A stretch of DNA of 64,000 bases, taken from NCBI RefSeq assembly GCF_006438875.1, contig NZ_RCZH01000003.1:372937-436936 (forward strand). Reading direction: 5' to 3'. Below, in pieces: positions 52,733-60,477 of this stretch (within the stretch, counting starts at the first letter, position 1; every line of letters begins with the position of its first letter). A model generated the notes under the pieces. It was not told the origin of the DNA. It saw nothing but the letters and a program-made list of their open reading frames with translations, and ran no database searches. Both the position numbers and the translations under genes were made by a program. The stretch is from Flavobacterium pectinovorum (GTDB lineage Bacteria > Bacteroidota > Bacteroidia > Flavobacteriales > Flavobacteriaceae).

Positions 52733-53935
52733 CTAGGGTTTACGTTTTAAAATTTCATTTTTAGTATTAGGCTTGAATGAAGCTCCGGCGCATCGCATTA
52801 CCGCATCAAAGCCATAACGGCTTTTCATTTTGTCCATAGCCTCATAGAGTGCCAGCATTTCTTCGGTATCCTGAAAAAGATCGATCTGGTAAGTTCCGCG
52901 AACCAGTCCGCTGAACCGAACTCCGATAAGACGAAGGCGCATTCGGCGCTGGTATAATTTGTCAAAGAGTTCAGTCACGGTTTTAGTGAGAATATAATCG
53001 GCAGATGTATACTGAACGCGGCATTGTTTGGTTTCAGTGTCAAAATTAGCATAGCGTATTTTAATGGTAACCGTTGAAGCCAGCCACTGTTCTGACCGGA
53101 GTTGAAAAGCCAGTTTTTCCACCATTCCCAGGATTACTCTTTTTAGTTTATCAATATCAATAGTATCCTGAGTGAAAGTATGCTCTGTGGATATGGATTT
53201 TCTCTCGGTGTAGGGTTCAACAGGATTATTATCAATGCCGTTGGATTTTTTCCATAATTCAATTCCGTTCTTTCCGATCATCTGCTGGAGTACCTCACAT
53301 GGCATTTTAGAAAGGGTTTCAATAGTTCTGATCCCTATCCTTGACAAGAGCTGAAAAGTTTTATCCCCAACCATTGGTATTTTTTGGACAGACAGCGGAT
53401 TTAAAAACTGCTGCACCATTTCTGGGGGAATCTGCAGGTTCTGCTTTTGTTTGCCTTCCCCTGTACCGATTTTGGAAACGGTTTTATTAATTGAAAGGGC
53501 AAATGTAAGCGGGAGACCTGTTTCCTTTGTAATGGTCTGGGCAAGTTCATTTGTCCACTTATAGCTTCCATGGAATTTATCCATACCGGTAATGTCCAAA
53601 TAAAATTCATCTATACTGGCTTTTTCCACAACGGGAGCTTTTTCCTGAATAATTTCCGTGATGCTATGAGAAAGCTGAGAGTATAATTCCATATCTCCTT
53701 TCATTACCTTAGCTTGAGGACAGAGACGAAGCGCCATCTGTATCGGCATTGCGGATCGGACTCCGAAGCGGCGTGCCTCGTAAGAGCAAGATGCTACAAC
53801 CCCTCTGTCTCCGCCTCCAATAATAAGCGGTATGCCGTTTAATTCTGAATTTGTGAGCCTTTCGCAGGACACGAAAAACGTATTCATATCAATATGTACA
53901 ACCGATCTTTCCATAATCTTCTCATTTTTATACAA
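52733..53935 (-). CDS. Y-family DNA polymerase (DinB/Pol IV-like)
   Basis: This 400-residue Y-family polymerase has the first metal motif VVHIDMNTFFVSCE, the second KASIDEFYLDI and the conserved YEARRFGV. The little-finger domain follows (about 235-390). ATG codons at 53935 and 53914 are both in frame; the second gives MERSVVHIDMNTF, the usual opening, so the real product may be 393 residues. It is first in an operon with the DnaE-like polymerase. An ImuB-like role is possible, but here the catalytic residues are intact, unlike ImuB. Confidence 0.9.
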   Translation of the reverse strand: MYKNEKIMERSVVHIDMNTFFVSCERLTNSELNGIPLIIGGGDRGVVASCSYEARRFGVRSAMPIQMALRLCPQAKVMKGDMELYSQLSHSITEIIQEKAPVVEKASIDEFYLDITGMDKFHGSYKWTNELAQTITKETGLPLTFALSINKTVSKIGTGEGKQKQNLQIPPEMVQQFLNPLSVQKIPMVGDKTFQLLSRIGIRTIETLSKMPCEVLQQMIGKNGIELWKKSNGIDNNPVEPYTERKSISTEHTFTQDTIDIDKLKRVILGMVEKLAFQLRSEQWLASTVTIKIRYANFDTETKQCRVQYTSADYILTKTVTELFDKLYQRRMRLRLIGVRFSGLVRGTYQIDLFQDTEEMLALYEAMDKMKSRYGFDAVMRCAGASFKPNTKNEILKRKP

Positions 53936-54120
53936 GTCAAAATTAGCATAGATCGTAACATTTAATAGGTATTAATATGTTCTAATTTATAACAAAAAAT
54001 GTTAATCAATATTTTCTGACGCTATGAATACCCGTAAAAACTGAAATACTGTAGAAATTAACCTAAAAGAAAAAATGTAAAGTATTTATTTTTTAATGTG
54101 TTTTTTCTTAATTAAGGAAT

Positions 54121-56115
54121 TTAGGAATCTTTTTTTATGATTAAATGAGACAGCGCAGGATTATTAATTAAACGCTCCATTTCGGCATGCATAATATCCT
54201 GAACATCCTGTTTAATCTGCATGTAATTTCGCTGTACCATGATACTGTCAATTTTACGGATTATGGGAATGTCCTGATAATTATCCTGTTCTTTTTTAAG
54301 CGCATCATGATTGTTTATAATTTCGGAATGAAAAGTTTTCAGCTCGATTTTACAATCAGGATTGTCGGCTACAATCCCAACAAATTCCCCGGAACTTAAA
54401 GAGGAAATTTTGGAAGGGGGTACGGCAGATTCCAATTGTTTGGAACGGCTGATTGAAGTGTCTGCACTATTGATTGAAAGGCTTTCGCGATCCTGCATAA
54501 TTTTTCCAAATCGTTCGGAAAGCTGTTTGGCTGTATCACCGGTGACCTGACCGCTTATGATGTTTCCGGTAATATTTAAGATCACATCCGCCTGTTCGCG
54601 TCCATAGTCTTTTCTAAGCTGGCTGAAGTCCTGAATTCCCAAACAGGTCGCTACTTTATTGCTTCTTGCCGTAGCAATTAAGCTGTCCATATTGTTAAGA
54701 TAAATTGTTGGAAATTCATCAAATATCAGACTGCTTTTCAGTTTTCCTTTTTGATTGACCTGCTTGATTAAGCGGCTTACATAAAGTGATAAAACAGCGC
54801 CATAAGTTTGTATTTTCTGGGGGTTGTTTCCCATGGATACAATCTTAGGCTCAAGCGGGTTATTGATGTCCAAAGTAAAGTCATTGCCTGAAAGTACATA
54901 GTAAAGCTGCGGGGAAGAGAGCCTTGCCATGGAAATTTTGGCAGAGGCAATCTGACCCTCAAGCTGCTCACTGACATCCTTAAGGTAAGCGCTGAGAAAT
55001 GGATTGATCAGCACTTCAATCTCTTTTTCTGTTCTCAGCAGTGTAAAGAGACTGTCGTAATCCAGCTGCATGAGTTCAATAACGTGCGGAAGGGTGCAGA
55101 ATTCCCCGTCATTATATTTTCGTAAATACCATATTATAGCAGTCAGAAAATTGATAGGGGATTCCACAAAAAAGTCACCCTGTTTTTTAATCCATTCCCG
55201 GTTGAGTCCAAGCAGAATAGTTCTTGCTGATTCTGCTGCATCGGTTATGTCGGTCATCGATTCAGGATACAGAGGGTTGCACCTGTGGGTGCGGCTTAAA
55301 TCATCGAAATTAATCATGTAAAATTTGGGTTCAACTGCATAAAGATGCCGGTATTTCAGCCAGGTATTATAGGCAATGATCGTCAGGTCAGCGAATTTAA
55401 AATCGTAAACGAACATGCTGAATCCCTTTTGAATATGCTGGGTAATAACATGGCGAATTACAAAATAAGATTTTCCGGAACCGGGTGTTCCTGGAACTAG
55501 AAGCGATCGAAAAGGATTGATAATATTAATCCAGCTGTTTCGTACTTTATCTTTTAAATGGTAACGAGCCGGAAGGTTAACGGAGTATTCGTTTTCTATA
55601 AGCCTTTCTTCCTGTGGGAAAGTTTCATTTTCTTTGTTGAAAATATCTTTATGATTTAATTTTCTACTGATAATTCTTGAGAGAAGCGTACCTCCGGAAA
55701 GTATCATCAGATATCCTATCGAAGTGGATATAATATAACCTATAATTTTAAAAACAGGACTAAGAACTGTCAGCAGAAACAGGTAACTGATAAAATACAA
55801 AATCAGTCCTGCCAGGATGTAATATAATGCCGTTTTGAATTGCAGCTTTTCATCTTTTTTTCCTTTTGCACCGAGTAATGAAATGAGCAGTAAACCCAAG
55901 GCAAAAAACTTTGTTTTATGAAAATTACTGAAAATCCCTGTATTGTAAATGTTGTGTAAAATCTTATCGCTAAATGGGCTGACCAATTCCCAATATTTAA
56001 AAACCGAATAACCGAAATAATAGAAGTGAATACTCAAAAGCATTATGCTTATGAGCCTTGTCATATCTAAAATTTTTCTAAGTGCCTGATCATTTTCTCC
56101 TGTCTGCATAGCCAT
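54121..56115 (-). CDS. VirD4/TraG-type coupling protein (T4CP)
   Basis: This 664-residue ATPase has N-terminal membrane spans (about 20-45, 65-80 and 90-145). The YWFCY-like opening LSIHFYYFGYSVFKYW is typical of Bacteroidota coupling proteins. It also has Walker A LVPGTPGSGKSYF at about residues 206-218 and Walker B KSSLIFDEFPTI. It couples the relaxase-DNA complex to a type IV secretion channel. It is preceded by mobB and mobA on the same strand; no mating-channel genes are in the window. Confidence 0.9.
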   Translation of the reverse strand: MAMQTGENDQALRKILDMTRLISIMLLSIHFYYFGYSVFKYWELVSPFSDKILHNIYNTGIFSNFHKTKFFALGLLLISLLGAKGKKDEKLQFKTALYYILAGLILYFISYLFLLTVLSPVFKIIGYIISTSIGYLMILSGGTLLSRIISRKLNHKDIFNKENETFPQEERLIENEYSVNLPARYHLKDKVRNSWINIINPFRSLLVPGTPGSGKSYFVIRHVITQHIQKGFSMFVYDFKFADLTIIAYNTWLKYRHLYAVEPKFYMINFDDLSRTHRCNPLYPESMTDITDAAESARTILLGLNREWIKKQGDFFVESPINFLTAIIWYLRKYNDGEFCTLPHVIELMQLDYDSLFTLLRTEKEIEVLINPFLSAYLKDVSEQLEGQIASAKISMARLSSPQLYYVLSGNDFTLDINNPLEPKIVSMGNNPQKIQTYGAVLSLYVSRLIKQVNQKGKLKSSLIFDEFPTIYLNNMDSLIATARSNKVATCLGIQDFSQLRKDYGREQADVILNITGNIISGQVTGDTAKQLSERFGKIMQDRESLSINSADTSISRSKQLESAVPPSKISSLSSGEFVGIVADNPDCKIELKTFHSEIINNHDALKKEQDNYQDIPIIRKIDSIMVQRNYMQIKQDVQDIMHAEMERLINNPALSHLIIKKDS

Positions 56116-56130
56116 GGCTTTAGTGTTTAA

Positions 56131-57390
56131 TTAATCGTCGGACTGTCCTTTTCTTTTTCTTTTTTTTCGTCTACCTTTTAAACTGGCGGGAATATATTCA
56201 GATGCATATTCAGGCTGTAAAACGCTGTCAATTATATTTTGTAATTCAAGCTCAGAAATAAAAGCAGGATTTTTAGTTCCTTGTTCCTTCTGTATTTTGT
56301 TTTCATAATTATTTCCGTCAGGTTTTACCCTTACATTACCGCACCTTTCCAGCATTGCTTTTGCTGCATACTGAACCCCCAAAACGCTGCCATTAAAAAC
56401 GCATTTAGTAGTATGGTCTACATATGTAATTCCATAAATCAAACGTTGAGAGCTTTGTCTGTAAATTACAGCGATACCTTCTTTTAGTAATTTTTTTTCC
56501 AGCTCGTCAAGGTTTATATTGCTGTTTTTTAAAAATGCCATATCAATACTGTTTCGGACTCTTTTCATGTCAGGAATCCGGTTTTTTTTATTGGCTTCAA
56601 ATTTTTGTTCAAGAGCCTTCAAAGTAGGCCTGAAATGAAAGCTGCTTGCTTTTATAGGAACTCCGATTGGTTTTTTGTCAGCATTAATAATCTGGTATAA
56701 CAGTCCCTTATGAAGAAACATTTTAGAATCCTCTTTTCCCTGCAGAACAGAAACATTGTACAGGTTCAATACTGCATTTAATTCTCCAAGGGTGGTAAAT
56801 TTATAATGCGGTATTACAGCATTTAAAATACCCGCGATTGCTTTTTTTGAATCTGAGTTGCCATAATTGATTTTAAGAACATTCACTGGTTTTAAATCTA
56901 TTGCGGTTGTCTTTTTTTTACTTTCTGCACGTACTAAATTAAATTGTGTTTCAATTTCTTTTCGTGCTGTTTCCGACTGATTTTTTCCAATGTTCTGCAT
57001 GTCTATTCTGCTGCCGTCTGCCTTTACTTTTATCGAAACAATATGGATGTGCGGATGTCCGGCATCATGGTGCTGATAAACTAAATATGGCTGATCCCCA
57101 AAACCAATTTTATCCATATAAGTGCCGGCAATTTCCATGAGTTTTTCCTTTGATAATTCTTTTTCTGAAGGATCAAAATTCAGCGATATATGCACACTGT
57201 TTCGGGTAACATTTTCATTGAGTTCAAGTAGTTTTAAAAACATGTTAAGTTTAACACTTGCATTCATATCCTGCACGTCCATTGGATAATTTCCTTCTCC
57301 AATGCACTGGGCAGCACCAACGGAAACTTTGTTCTCATTATAATTGAAAATAGCTCTAATGGAGCGCCCTGTATTTATGACTGCAACCAT
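56131..57390 (-). CDS. mobB: MobB relaxase (MOBP/VirD2-type)
   Basis: This 419-residue relaxase opens with INTGRSIRAIFNYNENKV, the usual start of Bacteroidota relaxases. It has the metal-binding histidines in YQHHDAGHPHIHIVSI at about residues 103-118 and a basic C-terminus (GRRKKRKRKG). It nicks oriT and covalently carries the transferred strand. The start overlaps the mobA stop by 16 bases, so they are coupled. The candidate oriT lies upstream of mobA, the typical place. Confidence 0.92.
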   Translation of the reverse strand: MVAVINTGRSIRAIFNYNENKVSVGAAQCIGEGNYPMDVQDMNASVKLNMFLKLLELNENVTRNSVHISLNFDPSEKELSKEKLMEIAGTYMDKIGFGDQPYLVYQHHDAGHPHIHIVSIKVKADGSRIDMQNIGKNQSETARKEIETQFNLVRAESKKKTTAIDLKPVNVLKINYGNSDSKKAIAGILNAVIPHYKFTTLGELNAVLNLYNVSVLQGKEDSKMFLHKGLLYQIINADKKPIGVPIKASSFHFRPTLKALEQKFEANKKNRIPDMKRVRNSIDMAFLKNSNINLDELEKKLLKEGIAVIYRQSSQRLIYGITYVDHTTKCVFNGSVLGVQYAAKAMLERCGNVRVKPDGNNYENKIQKEQGTKNPAFISELELQNIIDSVLQPEYASEYIPASLKGRRKKRKRKGQSDD

Positions 57391-57770
57391 TTTTCAGAGA
57401 GATTTTCAATATGTTTTTTTATTTGGTTTATGGAATTAAAGAGTACTTTTTTTTCTATTTCATAAACCATAATCCAATGTTTAAATTCTGAAGTTTGTAC
57501 AAGGGTGTGAAGCTTTTTAACTGCCTGATTGAAGTTGTTTCCAATACCATTTAAATCTTTTTTAAGTAGTATGAGTTCACTCATTAATTCATCGAGTGAT
57601 TCGTTTCGATATTTCAAAACCACAGGTTTCTGCAGCAGATTTTTTCTGGCATACTCGCTCAGTTTTCTGCAGGTTGATTTGCCAAACTGCTTCTGCAATA
57701 TTTCATATTCGGCGCTAGTCAGTCTAAGATGCAGCCATCTGGTTCTGTTTTTGTTTTCTTCTTCCATCAT
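57375..57770 (-). CDS. mobA: MobA-like relaxosome accessory protein (RHH)
   Basis: This 131-residue protein has an N-terminal ribbon-helix-helix segment (RWLHLRLTSAEYEILQKQFG) and a helical C-terminal region with the conserved GIGNNFNQAVKKLH. The pattern is shared with MobC/MbeC-type plasmid mobilisation proteins. It binds oriT and helps the relaxase nick. It is the first gene of the mob operon, next to the inverted repeats upstream. Confidence 0.88.
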   Translation of the reverse strand: MMEEENKNRTRWLHLRLTSAEYEILQKQFGKSTCRKLSEYARKNLLQKPVVLKYRNESLDELMSELILLKKDLNGIGNNFNQAVKKLHTLVQTSEFKHWIMVYEIEKKVLFNSINQIKKHIENLSEKWLQS

Positions 57771-57811
57771 TTATCTTTTTCATTTTACAAACTATTTTCT
57801 TTCTGGTTTCA

Positions 57812-57874
57812 CCGCCAACGAGTTCCGAGTAAAAAGGCGGCAAGATATCGGTTGTGATACAACCGGACATCTTG
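57812..57874. other. Candidate origin of transfer (oriT)
   Basis: Upstream of mobA, an imperfect inverted repeat at 57841-57874 (CAAGATatCGGTTGT, loop GAT, then ACAACCGgacATCTTG) follows a second pair, CCGCC at 57812 and GGCGG at 57836. It is adjacent to TTGCAGATTGCAGG direct repeats. Position and structure fit an oriT. The nick site cannot be placed by eye. The rest of 57771-58058 shows nothing further. Confidence 0.55.
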
Positions 57875-58058
57875 CAGATTGCAGGAACGTGGCAATCCTT
57901 AAGAGCCTTAATAAATTTTCAGACTATTTTCAAATATCAATACGAATTTACGTAAGAGGAGTCAATACAGCCCATCACAGGTAAATTATACTTATGATGC
58001 TTTGCTGATGCATTCTTAACTTTAAACTTTGATTTATTAATTTAAAAATGCTGAAATT

Positions 58059-58349
58059 ATGATTACAAAAAATGAAGTAGCTAAGGTATTTGATACTATT
58101 ATGAGTATCCCTGGCATGAGTGAGCCCGTGAAGATTGATTTGAAAATTTCGCGAAAAAATGTATTGTTATTAAGTCACTTTATAGAACAGGGACTGCTGT
58201 TGGAAAAAGATGCTTCGAGTCTTATGGGAAGTGTAAGCCAAGAAGGATTAACAGATCTAAAAAATGTCTCGCAGGAGTGTCTTCAGAAAGCTGGTTTGGT
58301 TGAACTAAACCAGAAGTTATTTACATTGACCGAAGCTTGTAAATCATAA
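58059..58349 (+). CDS. Hypothetical protein of the mobilisation module, 96 aa
   Basis: This is a small helical protein (ITKNEVAKVFDTIMSIPGMS, LLLSHFIEQGLLLEKD) divergent from the mob operon. Proteins of this pattern are common next to mobA in Bacteroidota elements, but I know no function. It is followed by a clear terminator. It may be a transcriptional or relaxosome accessory factor. Confidence 0.65.
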   Translation: MITKNEVAKVFDTIMSIPGMSEPVKIDLKISRKNVLLLSHFIEQGLLLEKDASSLMGSVSQEGLTDLKNVSQECLQKAGLVELNQKLFTLTEACKS

Positions 58350-58368
58350 TTTAAGTTTCGAAAATAAA

Positions 58369-58405
58369 AATGCTTTATGGATACTATGTTATTTTATAAA
58401 GCATT
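58369..58405 (+). terminator. Terminator at the right edge of the mobilisation module
   Basis: Arms AATGCTTTAT and ATAAAGCATT with a loop of 17 bases, followed by a T run, shortly after the 96-aa gene. Confidence 0.8.
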
Positions 58406-58492
58406 TTTTTTGCCTACTTAGGATTTGAAAAATTGCCTGTTTTGGAAATATTTTGGCTTGTTTTTGATACTCTTCCATAAGATAAGCTACAC

Positions 58493-58500
58493 TAAATTTG
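58493..58500 (+). promoter_or_regulatory. Bacteroidota -7 element (TAAATTTG) before the MauE-like gene
   Basis: TAAATTTG matches TAnnTTTG. A TTTG lies at 58463-58466, 26 bases upstream, somewhat farther than the usual spacing. The start codon is 53 bases downstream. Confidence 0.5.
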
Positions 58501-58553
58501 TTGATATATAATATGAATATAATTGATACTCATCAATAGAAAAAACTTCCATT

Positions 58554-60077
58554 ATGAAATTAAAAACCAGTTTTAGAAGTATTGTTATTGAAGTAATATC
58601 TTTTTTACTTGTACTTTTATTTGTCTATGCGGCACTGAGTAAGTTGCTTGATTTTGAAAATTTCCAAGTACAACTTGGACAATCTCCTTTATTAAATCAA
58701 TTTGCCGGAGAAATTTCATGGACAGTCCCGTTGTTTGAAATTATTGCTGCTATCTTATTGAGTATTCCAAAATTTAGAAATGCAGGTCTTTTACTGTCGT
58801 TTACACTTATGGTTTTATTCACGGCTTATATTTATTTCATTTTAAATTATAGCCCTTTTGTACCCTGTTCATGCGGCGGAATATTAGAGAAAATGGGATG
58901 GAAGGAGCATTTTATTTTTAATTGTTTTTTTATTCTCTTAACAGTCACGGCAATTTTATTATTGTATGTAAAAGAAAACAAAACCAGAAATCAAATTTTA
59001 TTTATTGGTTTTGCCTTGACTATACTTGCTTTTTCGGGAGTTGGTACGCTGGAATTTCTTTTAAAGATTAGTGAAAACAAACGATTTCAGCGTAATAATT
59101 TTGTGAGGATGTTTCCACCGGTTGCTGTAAAAAAAGAAACAAGTTTTGATTTAAAATACAACTCATATTATTTGGCCGGAACAGATAATAATTGTGTTTA
59201 TCTCGGCAATACTACAGCGCCTTTACTGGTTCTTCAATTAGACAGTATACTTAAAAAAAGCATTAGACATAATATTATTCTTCCAAATAACAAAGTAAAC
59301 TTTGATGGTATGCAGCTTCGAATCAGTAGCAGCAGCTTTTACCTAATAAACGGTGCTATCCCATTCGTATATAAGGGAACAACAGCAGACTGGAAGGCTC
59401 ATTCGAAAATGATAAAAGGTCTAAAATTTTCCATTGCGGAAGTTATCGATTCAACGAACATTGTTTTTAGGAGTCTGTCTGATAAAAAAAATGAAAATAT
59501 CCTTGGAACAATAAATTTTTCAGACAGTACAACAGTAAAATTAAAATATCATCCAGAACTGCTGCAAAAACAAATTGATGGCGTATTTGATACCGATGGA
59601 GCGATGCATTACAGTGGGAAACTTAAAAAATTTGTATATATCTATTATTACAGAAACGAGTTTATTGTAACTGATGATAATCTGAATTTAGACTACAGAG
59701 GAAATACTATTGATACAACCTCAAGAGCAAAACTCAAAGTGCGTTGGCTAAAAAGAAAAAATGAAAAAAAATTGGCAGAACCAGCATTAACAGTAAATCG
59801 AACAAGTGCCATTTATCAAAATTTGCTTTTTGTAAATTCCAGCCTTCCTGGAAGACATGAATCTTTAGTAATGTGGAAAGATGCAAGTATTATTGATGTA
59901 TATGACATTGAAAGCAAATTATATCTAATGAGTTTCTATATCTACAATGAGAACGGAAGACAGCTAAGTACTTTTATAGTAGAGGGAAGCAGGCTTTATG
60001 CATTAATTGGAAACTCTATTGTAAGTTACCGCCTTGGAAGTACAATACGTACTTACATGAAACAAAATTCAAAATAA
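58554..60077 (+). CDS. MauE/DoxX-type redox-associated membrane protein with large C-terminal domain
   Basis: This 507-residue protein has an N-terminal four-helix MauE/DoxX-like membrane domain of about 10-140. The CxC pair of YSPFVPCSCGGILEKMG at about residues 100-115 is probably redox active. The C-terminal 320 residues form a beta-rich, periplasm-facing domain that resembles a propeller-like or quinoprotein-type fold only loosely. It is followed by a DUF6520 gene encoding a secreted peptide with four Cys, so it may help form disulfides in it. That is inference. Confidence 0.8.
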   Translation: MKLKTSFRSIVIEVISFLLVLLFVYAALSKLLDFENFQVQLGQSPLLNQFAGEISWTVPLFEIIAAILLSIPKFRNAGLLLSFTLMVLFTAYIYFILNYSPFVPCSCGGILEKMGWKEHFIFNCFFILLTVTAILLLYVKENKTRNQILFIGFALTILAFSGVGTLEFLLKISENKRFQRNNFVRMFPPVAVKKETSFDLKYNSYYLAGTDNNCVYLGNTTAPLLVLQLDSILKKSIRHNIILPNNKVNFDGMQLRISSSSFYLINGAIPFVYKGTTADWKAHSKMIKGLKFSIAEVIDSTNIVFRSLSDKKNENILGTINFSDSTTVKLKYHPELLQKQIDGVFDTDGAMHYSGKLKKFVYIYYYRNEFIVTDDNLNLDYRGNTIDTTSRAKLKVRWLKRKNEKKLAEPALTVNRTSAIYQNLLFVNSSLPGRHESLVMWKDASIIDVYDIESKLYLMSFYIYNENGRQLSTFIVEGSRLYALIGNSIVSYRLGSTIRTYMKQNSK

Positions 60078-60090
60078 TACCGGCCGGTAT
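60077..60090. promoter_or_regulatory. 14-base perfect palindrome after the MauE-like stop
   Basis: ATACCGGCCGGTAT starts on the last base of the stop codon and is unusually G+C-rich here. No T run follows. It could be an operator for the DUF6520 gene 67 bases downstream. Confidence 0.4.
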
Positions 60091-60156
60091 ACAGGGGTAA
60101 GATCGAAAACCTGTAGAAAAGAGTAGATCATTTTTTTAATTTTAATATTTATTACC

Positions 60157-60411
60157 ATGAAAAATTTAGTAAAAATTATCATGCCGGTAGGAGCCTTTAT
60201 TTTGGCTTCTGCAGGAGCGGTAAGCACAAATGCAGGAAGTTCAAAAAGTACTGCTGACATACAAGGCTACAACCGCAATTCGTTGACTGAGCCTTGTGAG
60301 GAAGTGAGATTGTGTAATAATCAGGGAACTCAAATTTGTACTCTTGCCGGTGATCAGGCATTTGAGCAAGTAGGAGCAAACTGTTCAAAAGTACTTTATC
60401 ACAAAAATTAG
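60157..60411 (+). CDS. DUF6520 family small secreted protein, 84 aa
   Basis: The N-terminus MKNLVKIIMPVGAFILASAG is a signal peptide, and the mature part has four Cys in EPCEEVRLCNN, TQICTLAG and GANCSKVLYH. This is the pattern of DUF6520, a Bacteroidota family of unknown function often found in groups near MauE and TonB/SusD genes. The even number of Cys suggests two disulfides. It is followed by a terminator 35 bases later. Confidence 0.85.
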   Translation: MKNLVKIIMPVGAFILASAGAVSTNAGSSKSTADIQGYNRNSLTEPCEEVRLCNNQGTQICTLAGDQAFEQVGANCSKVLYHKN

Positions 60412-60445
60412 TTTTCATGATTATTAATCTCCCTTTTAGAGGGTA

Positions 60446-60472
60446 ATGCAGGTCTGCTATAGACCTGCATTA
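60446..60472. terminator. Terminator between DUF6520 and S9 peptidase genes
   Basis: Perfect 11-base stem AATGCAGGTCT / AGACCTGCATT, loop GCTAT, with T-rich sequence after it. Lies between convergent genes. Confidence 0.85.
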
Positions 60473-60477
60473 TTTTA

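Noticed and set aside
45043-58349. Complete self-transmissible ICE
   Set aside because: No mating-pair formation genes (TraA-TraO type) and no integrase are in the window, so only mobilisation can be claimed.
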